This document shows positions 1 to 6,712 of a stretch of 64,000 nt of DNA, one piece after another. A program made the translations under genes and the position numbers. The stretch covers positions 9,758,501 through 9,822,500 of the forward strand of contig NZ_CP073720.1 of the NCBI RefSeq assembly GCF_025137375.1, written 5' to 3'. The first letter of the stretch is position 1. Every line of letters begins with the position of its first letter. Source of the DNA: Dactylosporangium fulvum. GTDB lineage: Bacteria > Actinomycetota > Actinomycetes > Mycobacteriales > Micromonosporaceae. Below the pieces are notes generated by a model that was given only the letters and a program-made list of their open reading frames with translations, did no database searches and was not told the DNA's origin.

Positions 1-523
1 CCAGGATCAGCCGGTAGCCGGTGATCCTGCGCTGCTTGGTCGACAGCAGCGTGACGACCGCCGCGACGACCAGGCCTCCGCCGACGGCCGCGAGGGCGAC
101 CTCGCCCGCGCCGCCGCGCCCGAACAGGATCTCCAGGACCGCGCCGCAGGCCGCACCGCTGGTGAAGCCGACGATGTCCGGGCTGCCCAGCGGGTTGCGG
201 GTCAGCCCCTGGAAGACGGCGCCGCTCATGCCGAGCGCCCAGCCGACCAGCACGGCGGCGGTCAGGCGCGGCAGCCGCAGCTTGACGATGATGAATTCCT
301 CGATCCGAGTACCGTGGCCGGACAGCGTCGCCACGACCCGGCCCAGCGGCACCGGATAGGCGCCGCTGGTCAGGCTGAGCGCGGCCAGGACCACGACAGC
401 ACCCAGCAGCAGCGCGCAGACCAGCACGGTGCGCGGGTGCCAGCGCACCGACAGCCGGTCGGCGGAGGAACGCAGCACCCGGCCGGAGACGACGGGCCGT
501 TCGGCGACGGCGGGCCGGCTCAC
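1..523 (-). CDS. FecCD-family iron-siderophore ABC permease (3' part, runs off the left edge)
   Basis: Partial gene; about 174 N-terminal residues are visible. It is an inner-membrane permease half for ferric-siderophore import, working with the neighbouring permease. The GTG start at 523 overlaps the TGA of the upstream permease in a GTGA arrangement, so the two are translationally coupled. After a basic cytoplasmic start there is a hydrophobic segment near residues 34-55, then the FecCD signature LTRNPLGSPDIVGFTSGAA around residues 110-130, with further TM segments beyond. The matching binding protein and ATPase are not in the window; the ATPase may lie to the left. Family assignment is firm. 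The exact siderophore cannot be read from the sequence. Confidence 0.93.
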   Translation of the reverse strand, partial: MSRPAVAERPVVSGRVLRSSADRLSVRWHPRTVLVCALLLGAVVVLAALSLTSGAYPVPLGRVVATLSGHGTRIEEFIIVKLRLPRLTAAVLVGWALGMSGAVFQGLTRNPLGSPDIVGFTSGAACGAVLEILFGRGGAGEVALAAVGGGLVVAAVVTLLSTKQRRITGYRLIL

Positions 524-1575
524 AGCTCCCGCACCCGGCGGCGGCGGACGAGGGCGATGAAGACGGGCGCTCCGACGAAGGCGGTGACGATGCCGGCCTG
601 CACCTCGGCGGGCCGGGCCACGAGGCGGCCGACGATGTCGCCGCCCAGCAGCAGGATGGGGCCCAGCACCAGGGAGTACGGCGTCACCCACCGGTGATCG
701 GGCCCCGTGACAGCACGGGCGATATGCGGCACCGTGAGCCCCACGAACGCGATCGGCCCGACTGCGGCGGTCGCGGCGCCGCACAGCAGCGTGACCGCCA
801 CGGCGCCGAGGACCCGCGTGCGCCCGATCCGGCTGCCCAGCCCCCGAGCCGTCTCGTCGCCGAGCGCGAGGGCGTTGAGCGCGCCGGAGAGCCCGAGCGC
901 CAGCAGCGACCCGGCGGCCAGGAACGGCAGCACCTGCCAGACGACCCCGCGGTCGGCCCCGGTCAGCGAGCCGACGCCCCAGAACCGGAACTGGTCGAAG
1001 ACCTTCGGTTCGAGCAGCGTGATGAACGAGATCAGTGCGCCGAGCACGGCGCTGACCGCGGTACCGGCCAGCGCAAGCCGCACGGGCGTGGCACCGGACC
1101 GCCCGCGCGAGCCGAGCAGGTACACCAGTATGGAGGCGATCCCGGCCCCGGCGAAGGCGAACCAGACGTACGCGGTGAAATCGGCGAACCGCCAGATCCA
1201 GATCGACACCACCACCGCGAACGCCGCGCCCGCGTTCACGCCGAGGATGCCCGGATCGGCGAGCGGGTTGCGGGTCAGTGCCTGCATGAGCACCCCGGCG
1301 GCGGCGAGTGCGGCGCCGGCGGCCACACCGAGCAGCGTGCGCGGCAGTCGCAGGTCGACGATCACGTCGCGGTCCCCGCCACCGCGCCCGTGCAGCACCG
1401 CGTCGAGCACGGTACCGAGCGGAATCGACTTGACCCCGACCGCGAGGCTCACCAGCACGACGAGAACGAGCACCGCGACGGCGGCGGCGAACCCGGCGAG
1501 GCGCACGCCCAGCACGCTGTGCGCCCGCACTGCCACCACGGGTGTCGGTTCCGGCGTCGTCGCGGCCTCACGCAT
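520..1575 (-). CDS. FecCD-family iron-siderophore ABC permease
   Basis: A 351-residue polytopic permease of normal FecCD length. An N-terminal TM lies near residues 27-48, and the conserved LTRNPLADPGILGVNAGAA motif sits near residue 100. The GDxxAR-type and VGLTVPHIAR motifs near residues 240 and 275 contact the ATPase. The ATG at 1575 has a GAGG just upstream. It overlaps the next permease by four bases. An iron box lies 42 bases upstream, so transcription is predicted to be repressed by a DtxR/IdeR-type regulator when iron is sufficient. The pair probably forms the heterodimeric channel of a siderophore importer. Confidence 0.95.
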   Translation of the reverse strand: MREAATTPEPTPVVAVRAHSVLGVRLAGFAAAVAVLVLVVLVSLAVGVKSIPLGTVLDAVLHGRGGGDRDVIVDLRLPRTLLGVAAGAALAAAGVLMQALTRNPLADPGILGVNAGAAFAVVVSIWIWRFADFTAYVWFAFAGAGIASILVYLLGSRGRSGATPVRLALAGTAVSAVLGALISFITLLEPKVFDQFRFWGVGSLTGADRGVVWQVLPFLAAGSLLALGLSGALNALALGDETARGLGSRIGRTRVLGAVAVTLLCGAATAAVGPIAFVGLTVPHIARAVTGPDHRWVTPYSLVLGPILLLGGDIVGRLVARPAEVQAGIVTAFVGAPVFIALVRRRRVREL

Positions 1576-1616
1576 GTCGCCTCGCGCCTTCCGCCCGCCG
1601 AACCGTGCACCTCAGA

Positions 1617-1635
1617 GTAGGTAAGCCTTACCTGA
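1617..1635 (-). promoter_or_regulatory. Iron box (DtxR/IdeR-type operator)
   Basis: The core AGGTAAG-C-CTTACCT (1619-1633) is a perfect 7-bp inverted repeat around one central base. It has the geometry of the 19-bp DtxR/IdeR/DmdR operator TTAGGTTAGGCTAACCTAA and matches it at 14 of 18 non-central positions by eye. It lies directly upstream of the FecCD operon. Binding is inferred from the motif and context. Confidence 0.8.
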
Positions 1636-1800
1636 TGAACCTAAGCGCGCCGCCGGGCCCGGACAAGATCGGCTGCCCGCCAACCCGTGTCGCCTACTCG
1701 CCACCCGCGGTCCGCACGCAGTACGGCTTCCCGTCCAGCAACGACCAGACCGGCCCCTACGACTGGGGTACCACCCGGCCATGACGTCGCCGCGGGACAG

Positions 1801-1840
1801 CGACGGCCCGCCACGGGACCGGGGTCGTGGCGGGCCGTCG
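1801..1840. terminator. Strong bidirectional hairpin
   Basis: CGACGGCCCGCCAC (1801-1814) pairs perfectly with GTGGCGGGCCGTCG (1827-1840) across a 12-base loop. It sits just after the plus-strand stop at 1784 and just after the minus-strand stop at 1849, as expected for a shared terminator. There is no U-tract, which is usual in high-GC actinomycetes. Confidence 0.75.
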
Positions 1841-1848
1841 TTCCGGGT

Positions 1849-2055
1849 TCAGCCCTCGACCACCTGTACGGTCGCCGAAATGCCGCCCTGCTTGCGGTCC
1901 GGGTAGACCGCACCGTCGGCGTCGACCGCGTTGGTGTACACCTTGCATTGGGTGTTCAACGGGCCTGCCGGTGCGGTGAGCTGGATGGCCGATGCCCGCA
2001 AGGCCGGTGCCTGACCCGGTTCCGCAGCCCGGGCGGGTTCGGATTCGACAGCAAG
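1849..2055 (-). pseudogene. C-terminal fragment of an unrecognised protein
   Basis: The last 60 or so codons read like a real protein tail (PLNTQCKVYTNAVDADGAVY followed by a Gly/Ile/Thr-rich end and VQVVEG-stop). Upstream the frame turns into Arg-rich nonsense with no plausible start. The stop lies nine bases from the strong hairpin at 1801-1840, which supports a genuine gene 3' end. I do not recognise the family. It is most likely a 5'-truncated remnant. Confidence 0.35.
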
Positions 2056-2336
2056 GACGGATTCGATGATGACGCAGACGGGGACGCGGCGCACGGCTCC
2101 CCGGAGCGGTACCTGGTGCGGTTCCGGCCCGCACCTCCGGCCGCCGACCAGGTGATCCGGCAGGTGAGCCCCGATGCGGCGGATCAGCATCGGGCGGCCC
2201 AGGACACGCCGCCTCCGCCAACCGCACAAAAGCGGGCGGAGGCGGCACGGCGGGGAGCTTCGCCTTGCGCACGAAGCGCGGTATTGGGGCGGTCGGGGAC
2301 CCAGCACTGAACGGTTGCGGCAGTTCGGGTCTTCGG

Positions 2337-2490
2337 TGGGTGCCCGAGGTCAGGTCGACGCCGGTGTTGATTCCGCTGCTCTGCCAGCTGAGCTACCTCT
2401 CCCGCACCGGTTGTCCGGCGAGGTGAGGGCAGGAGTTGAACCTGCGACCCGTGGATGAGAAGTAACCGAGGTCTTCGCACCGGGCACCCA
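2337..2490 (-). tRNA. Circularly permuted tRNA-like locus (3' half before 5' half)
   Basis: Read on the minus strand, a tRNA 3' half comes first (2455-2421). It has 3' anticodon-stem strand TCCAC, variable loop GGGTC, T-arm GCAGG-TTCAACT-CCTGC and acceptor strand CCTCACC. A 6-bp stem with ACAA loop (CGCCGG-ACAA-CCGGTG, 2420-2405) follows. The 5' half comes next (2402-2372): acceptor GGAGAGG, T8 A9, D-arm GCTC-AGCTGGCA-GAGC, A26 and anticodon-stem GCGGA. Joined in permuted order the halves give a full cloverleaf. The acceptor pairs 6/7, the anticodon stem 4/5, and A14, G15-C48, G18G19, A21 and the TTCRANT T-loop are all present. The flanks carry complementary 10-mers (TGGGTGCCCG at 2490-2481, CGGGCACCCA at 2346-2337) that would bring the anticodon ends together. 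The anticodon is undetermined and position 37 would be C under the simple joins tried. Alternative: two truncated tandem tRNAs. Confidence 0.45.
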
Positions 2491-2705
2491 TCTGGCGGAA
2501 ACGGTAACGGATGATCACGTGGCTGTCGCATGGTTTCCGAGGGCGGCCGCCAAGTCACCGTGCCGGATGGCGTCTTGTCGTCGTGGATCTCTGCGTAGGC
2601 GACGCGGGAGCGGTCGTCCGATGACGGTGCACGAAGGCGTATCCATCTTCGGGCCGCGTCATTTGTTCTTCGCTGCTGGGAGCGGGAACGCGGATGGCTG
2701 TCACC

Positions 2706-3488
2706 TCACGGTTGCGCCTGCTTCGGCAAGGTGAGAATTTCGGCTCCGTCGTTGGTGATAGCGATCGTGTGCTCACTGTGCGCTGTCCGGCAGCCTGTCG
2801 CGCTTCGGAGTGTCCAGCCATCGGCATCGGTGACGAGCTTGGCGGTGTCCGCCATGACCCATGGCTCCAATGCCAGCAGCAGCCCAGGGCGCAGCCTGTA
2901 TCCGCGACCGGGCCGCCCCGTGTTTGAGACGTGCGGGTCCTGATGCATCGTCGATCCGACGCCATGACCGCCGAACTCGGTGTTGATCAGATATCCCGCC
3001 TCGCTGAGGACCGAGCCGATGGCATGGGAGATGTCACCGATGCGAGCTCCGGGGCCGGCCGCGGCTATCCCTGCGCTCAATGCGCGCTCGGTCGCGTTGA
3101 TCATCGCAACGCTCTCCGGGGGCCTTACGTCGCCCACAATGAAGCTGACGGCGGAGTCGGCGACAACTCCGCCTTTGGAGACAGCGAGGTCGAGCGTCAG
3201 CAGGTCGCCGTTGGCAAGCGTGTAGTCGTACGGCAGTCCGTGGAGCACGGCGTCGTTGACTGACGTGCAGATGTAGTGGCCGAACGGCCCGCGTCCGAAG
3301 GACGGCTCATAGTCGACATAGCAGGACTGCGCCCCGGCCTCGGTGATCATGCTGTGGGCCCACAGGTTGATGTCCAAGAGGTTTGTGCCGACCGTGCTGC
3401 GGCTCTTCAGTGTCTGCAGTATGTCGGCGACCAGGGCGCCGGCGTCCTTCGCACGCAGCAGGTCGGTGGGGTTCAGGATCTCGATCAT
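2706..3488 (-). CDS. map: Methionine aminopeptidase, type I
   Basis: A 260-residue cytosolic metallopeptidase that removes the initiator Met from nascent proteins. All five metal ligands of the pita-bread fold are visible: D100 (LTLDLAV), D111 (VADSAVSF), H175 (GGHGVGST), E208 (LALEPW) and E239 (SEHTIAIT), plus substrate-site H83. I chose the ATG at 3488, which has AGGAAGG seven bases upstream; an in-frame GTG/ATG extension to 3512 lacks a site. There is no N-terminal SH3-linker zinc finger. It is divergent from a small XRE regulator across a 66-bp gap, so it is probably an accessory, regulated copy, not the housekeeping one. That last point is inference. Confidence 0.93.
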   Translation of the reverse strand: MIEILNPTDLLRAKDAGALVADILQTLKSRSTVGTNLLDINLWAHSMITEAGAQSCYVDYEPSFGRGPFGHYICTSVNDAVLHGLPYDYTLANGDLLTLDLAVSKGGVVADSAVSFIVGDVRPPESVAMINATERALSAGIAAAGPGARIGDISHAIGSVLSEAGYLINTEFGGHGVGSTMHQDPHVSNTGRPGRGYRLRPGLLLALEPWVMADTAKLVTDADGWTLRSATGCRTAHSEHTIAITNDGAEILTLPKQAQP

Positions 3489-3516
3489 GCAGCGCCTTCC
3501 TCGCGCGACCAATAAG

Positions 3517-3538
3517 TATCCCGGCCATATTATCCCGG
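3517..3538. promoter_or_regulatory. Direct repeat in the map/XRE divergent promoter
   Basis: TATCCCGG occurs at 3517-3524 and again at 3531-3538, 14 bp apart, separated by an AT-rich stretch containing ATATTAT. This is the only low-GC segment of the 66-bp gap between the divergent genes. It is a plausible operator for the XRE protein overlapping one or both promoters. No binding consensus is known to me. Confidence 0.4.
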
Positions 3539-3554
3539 TATTAGAATCGGAGCC

Positions 3555-3857
3555 ATGGTCAGATTGCCGCTCAGCCCCGCAGAGGTCGAACGCGGACAGC
3601 GCCTCGGCGCCCTCCTGCGACGCGCCAGGGGGGAGAGATCGATGTTCAGCACCGCGCTGGACGCAGGTGTCTCACCGGAGACCCTTCGGAAGATCGAGTC
3701 CGGCCGGGTAGCCACCCCCGCCTTCCCGACCATCGCTGCGATCGCCGACGTCCTCGGCCTTTCCCTCGATGCAGTGTGGTCAGAGATCAACCAGTCAGAC
3801 GGCGGGGCCGAACTCGCAAGATCAGGTCGCACCGCAAGTGAGCGGTTGGCCTCGTAA
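3555..3857 (+). CDS. Small XRE-family HTH regulator
   Basis: A 100-residue protein consisting almost entirely of one Cro/C1-type helix-turn-helix (about residues 14-75). Recognisable elements are GQRLGALLRRARGERS, then SPETLRKIESGR as the recognition-helix region, and FPTIAAIADVLGLSLDAVW as the fourth helix. The acidic, polar tail has no ligand-binding domain, so it is a compact DNA-binding dimer candidate. It is divergent from map; autoregulation and control of map through the repeat at 3517-3538 is the simplest reading. Confidence 0.85.
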   Translation: MVRLPLSPAEVERGQRLGALLRRARGERSMFSTALDAGVSPETLRKIESGRVATPAFPTIAAIADVLGLSLDAVWSEINQSDGGAELARSGRTASERLAS

Positions 3858-3929
3858 GTCTCGACCCCGCAGCTCCGTTGCAGTTGCGCTTGCCGTGGCC
3901 ACCGGCCAGGCGTCCAAGCACCGACCGGC

Positions 3930-4070
3930 AAGGACATCCGCGACCGGTGCCACGCCGGCCAGGCAGACGACCAGATCCCCGGCCTGTTCCAGACCGCGGA
4001 CCACACCGCCGCGATGCCGTCGTTCTGGATCGACTTCCTGCAGACACCGAAACGACGGCGGGCACGATGA
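3930..4070 (+). pseudogene. Fragment of an XRE/DUF5753-type regulator
   Basis: Forty-six codons read as KDIRDRCHAGQADDQIPGLF then QTADHTAAMPSFWIDFLQTP and a basic end. The IPGLFQTADHTAAM piece resembles the VPGLLQTPDYARA hallmark of the DUF5753 domain found behind actinobacterial XRE helix-turn-helix domains. No start codon, HTH or rest of the domain is present, so this is a relic. It could be the former C-terminal part of a second regulator next to the intact one. Confidence 0.4.
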
Positions 4071-4103
4071 AGTGGCGGCGTGCCATTAGGCGTTGCCGTT
4101 CTC

Positions 4104-4122
4104 GCAGGCCAGGCGGGCCTGC
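4104..4122 (-). terminator. Hairpin downstream of the epoxide hydrolase gene
   Basis: GCAGGCC (4104-4110) pairs with GGCCTGC (4116-4122) across a 5-base loop, 17 bases after the stop of the minus-strand gene ending at 4139. Confidence 0.55.
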
Positions 4123-4138
4123 ATTGACTCAAGCCTCC

Positions 4139-5284
4139 CTAGGGACGGTAGGGCCGGAAGAACTCGCGCAGTTCCTCGGCGTACACCTGCGGCTGCTCGA
4201 ACGGGGCGAAGTGCCCGCCGCCTGCGGGCTCGCTCACCCGCACGGTATTGGCGATCCGATCGAGCCAGGCCCGGGGCGGCCGCACGAGGTCGGCGGGAAA
4301 CAGCGAGAAGCCCGACGGCACCTCGACCCGGCGGGCGTGCTGCGCGGGTGGGATGGTGCCGTTCACGCGGTACATCCGCATCGCCGACCCGATCGTGCCG
4401 GTGAGCCAGTAGATGGTGACGTTGGTGAGGATCTCGTCGCGGGTGAAGGCGCGTTCGACGTCGCCGCCGCAGTCGCTCCACGCGCGCAGCTTCTCCACGA
4501 TCCAGGCGGCGAGCCCGGCCGGCGAGTCGTTGAGCCCGACGGCGGCGGTCTGCGGCTTGGTGCGGTGCATGGCGGCATAGGCGCCCTCGGCGGCGGCCCA
4601 GCCAGCGGCGCCGTCGAGAAAGTCGCGCTCCTCAGGCGTGAGGTCGGCGCGGTCGCCGAGGTAGACGGGCAGGCCCGCATCCATGCGGTGCACGGCTACG
4701 ACCCGGCCGGGGTGATCGAGGGCGAGGTAGCGGCTCACCCCGCTGCCGATGTCGCCGCCGGCCGCACCGAAGCGCTCGTAGCCGAGGCGGCGCATGAGCT
4801 CGGCCCACAGCCCGGCGACCGCGATGGTGTCCGGCGGCGTCCCGACGGGCCGGTCGGAGTAGCCGTAGCCGGGCATGTCCGGCACGACGACGTCGAAGGC
4901 GTCAGCGGGGTCTCCTCCGTGCGCGCCGGGGTCCGTCAGCAGCGAGATGACTTTGGTGTACCGCCAGAAGGAGTCGGGCCAGCCGTGGCTCAGGATCAGC
5001 GGCAGCGCCGTTCCGGCCGGCGCGTTGGCGTGGGCGTGGACGAAGTGGACGCGGTGCCCGCCGAGCGTGGTCCGGTAGCGGGGCAGCCGGTTCAGCGCCG
5101 CCTCCTGCGCCGGCCAGTCGAAGCCGTCGGCCCAGTAGGCGGCGAGCTCGCGCAGGTACGCCACGTCGACGCCCTGCGACCAGCCTGCGTCCTCGGGCGC
5201 GTCCGGCCACCGCGTCGCCCGCAGCCGCGCGCGAAGGTCGTCGAGGACGGCGGGTCCGGCGCTCGCCGTGAACGGCTCGGTCAC
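4139..5284 (-). CDS. Epoxide hydrolase (alpha/beta hydrolase with EHN N-terminal domain)
   Basis: A 381-residue protein of typical length for the epoxide-hydrolase N-terminal (EHN) family. The N-terminal helical lid (RLRATRWPDAPEDAGWSQGV...) is followed by the alpha/beta core. HGWPDSFW carries the oxyanion HGxP motif near residue 100, GGDIGS carries the nucleophile Asp in the elbow, and GGHFAPFEQP near the end carries the catalytic His. Two lid Tyr residues are expected in such enzymes and several are present. I chose the GTG at 5284 (MTEPFTASAG), because the upstream frame is Arg/Ser-rich and uncharacteristic. It is divergent from the ROK regulator, which may control it. The natural substrate is unknown. 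Confidence 0.88.
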   Translation of the reverse strand: MTEPFTASAGPAVLDDLRARLRATRWPDAPEDAGWSQGVDVAYLRELAAYWADGFDWPAQEAALNRLPRYRTTLGGHRVHFVHAHANAPAGTALPLILSHGWPDSFWRYTKVISLLTDPGAHGGDPADAFDVVVPDMPGYGYSDRPVGTPPDTIAVAGLWAELMRRLGYERFGAAGGDIGSGVSRYLALDHPGRVVAVHRMDAGLPVYLGDRADLTPEERDFLDGAAGWAAAEGAYAAMHRTKPQTAAVGLNDSPAGLAAWIVEKLRAWSDCGGDVERAFTRDEILTNVTIYWLTGTIGSAMRMYRVNGTIPPAQHARRVEVPSGFSLFPADLVRPPRAWLDRIANTVRVSEPAGGGHFAPFEQPQVYAEELREFFRPYRP

Positions 5285-5463
5285 GATCGCTACGGTACGG
5301 GATGAAAGCGGCAGGGTTTGTCCAACAACGAAACGTCCGTCTGCCGGGTCTTGCGCTGCCGCTCGACGGCGTGCCGAACTCGCTGTCGGTGATGCCGGCC
5401 ACCGCCGGCACGACCGTGACAGTCGGCTCCCCCAGGTCCGCAATCTCACGACGCAGATTTAAC

Positions 5464-5492
5464 ATATCTACCCTATCGGCGAAGTAGGATAT
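5464..5492. promoter_or_regulatory. Imperfect inverted repeat at the ROK/epoxide hydrolase divergent promoter
   Basis: ATATCTAC (5464-5471) is mirrored by GTAGGATAT (5484-5492), with one extra base. It lies in an unusually AT-rich island immediately before the ATG at 5498. ROK repressors bind such AT-rich palindromes, so this is a candidate operator. TATACT at 5490-5495 looks like a -10 box but is too close to the ATG to serve that start. Confidence 0.45.
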
Positions 5493-5497
5493 ACTCC

Positions 5498-6703
5498 ATG
5501 TTCGTACTGTCGCGAGCCTCATCACGCCCGCAGCGGCGCCGCGCGGTCAGCATCGGATCGCTCCTGCGCGTCGTCCTGGAGCACGGTCCGCTGCCCCGCA
5601 GCACGATGGCGCGGCTCACGGGCCTGTCGCCGGCGTCGGTGACCGGCCACACCGCCGAACTGCTGTCGCTCGGCCTGCTGACCGAGCTGCCCGAGGCCAC
5701 GGCCGCGAACGGGATGGGGCGGCCGTTCCTTCCGGTCGACCTGGACACCTCGGTGGGCATCGTCGCCGGCATCCACTACGCCATCCCGCACGCCACCGTC
5801 GCGCTGCTCGACATCCGCGGGCGCGTGCTGGTCGAGCGCATGATCCCGCACGGCGACGCCGGCGCGGACCGCATCATCGAGCGCAGCGCCGACGCGCTGG
5901 CACGCCTGCTGTACGAGCATCCGCACGGCGACCGGCTGCTGGGCATCGGGATCGCGACCGGCGGCTGGGTCGACCGCGACCACGGCACGATCGTCGAGCA
6001 CCCGATGCTCGGCTGGCGCCAGGTTCCGGTCGGCGCCATCTTCGCCCGCCGGTTCGGGGTGCCGGCGCTGGTCGACTCGCACTCCCGGGCGCTGGTGCGC
6101 GCCGAGCAGCTGTTCGGCCATCCCCGCTCGCGGGAGAGCGTGCTCGCGGTCTTCATCGGCAACGTCGTCGACGCCGCCTTCGCGCTCGGCGAGCAGGTCC
6201 ACCATGGGCCCCGCTTCCAGGCCGGCAGCATCGCACACCTGCCCGTCGCCGGCAGCACCGAGCCCTGCTCGTGCGGCCGCGTCGGTTGCCTGCAGGCGAC
6301 GGTGTCGGAGCGCCGCCTGGTGCGCCGCGCGCACCAGGCGGGGCTGATCGCCGAGCGGTCGGTCTTCGAGCTCGTTGATGTCGCGGTCGCGGGCGACCCG
6401 GCCGCCCGCGAGCTCTTCCGCTGGCGGGCCGAGGTGGTCGGACGGGCCATCGCGCCGATCGCGGACCTGTTGCATCCGGAGTTGGTACTCCTGGTCGAGC
6501 CCGGCCTGGCCCGGCTGCCCGACTGCCTGGCGATCCTGCGCGAGCAGGTCGCCAGGCACAGCGCGACGGTCACCGACCCCGACCGGACCGTGCTGATGTC
6601 GAGCTTCATGCATGCGCCGCTGGCGATGGCCGGCGGCGCGGTCATGCTCGACGCCCTCTACACCGATCCGTTCACCGTGATGGCTTTCGAGGAGGCGTCC
6701 TGA
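5498..6703 (+). CDS. ROK-family transcriptional repressor
   Basis: A 401-residue protein. The N-terminal winged helix (about residues 15-75; PRSTMARLTGLSPASVTGHTAELLSLGLL) is followed by a ROK sugar-kinase-like domain. The ROK zinc site CSCGRVGCLQA is present near residue 250, with an earlier His of the set upstream (AGSIAHLPV). The ATP-binding and catalytic loops look degraded (GIATGGWVDRD), as expected of a repressor and not a kinase. The gene faces the epoxide hydrolase divergently and ends nine bases from the sulfonate operon's last gene. Its effector is probably a sugar or a related small molecule. The target is most simply its own promoter region. Confidence 0.85.
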   Translation: MFVLSRASSRPQRRRAVSIGSLLRVVLEHGPLPRSTMARLTGLSPASVTGHTAELLSLGLLTELPEATAANGMGRPFLPVDLDTSVGIVAGIHYAIPHATVALLDIRGRVLVERMIPHGDAGADRIIERSADALARLLYEHPHGDRLLGIGIATGGWVDRDHGTIVEHPMLGWRQVPVGAIFARRFGVPALVDSHSRALVRAEQLFGHPRSRESVLAVFIGNVVDAAFALGEQVHHGPRFQAGSIAHLPVAGSTEPCSCGRVGCLQATVSERRLVRRAHQAGLIAERSVFELVDVAVAGDPAARELFRWRAEVVGRAIAPIADLLHPELVLLVEPGLARLPDCLAILREQVARHSATVTDPDRTVLMSSFMHAPLAMAGGAVMLDALYTDPFTVMAFEEAS

Positions 6704-6712
6704 CCGGACGGC

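Larger units (their letters stand above)
1641..2336. other. Gene-poor stretch with decayed coding fragments
   Basis: No intact gene is supported here. A plus-strand open stretch ends at 1784 with an ordinary-looking residue mix (QYGFPSSNDQTGPYDWGTTRP less one residue) but has no start or upstream body. A minus-strand fragment ending at 1849 is described separately. The two point at each other across a strong hairpin, as if two convergent genes had been eroded from their 5' ends. Positions 2056-2336 show no convincing coding or RNA signal apart from the trailing arm of the tRNA-like locus. Confidence 0.5.

Noticed and set aside
2337-2490. Group I or II intron explanation for the split tRNA-like halves
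   Set aside because: An intron would sit inside the anticodon loop with the 5' half first. Here the order is reversed, the flanks are far too short for a ribozyme core, and no intron motifs are visible.
3878-5305. 475-codon plus-strand frame over the epoxide hydrolase
   Set aside because: It is the antisense of a gene with intact catalytic motifs. Only its first 140 bases overlap a real relic, and that is in another frame.
5490-5495. TATACT as the -10 box of the ROK gene
   Set aside because: Transcription from it would begin after the ATG at 5498, and no alternative start codon follows in frame nearby.
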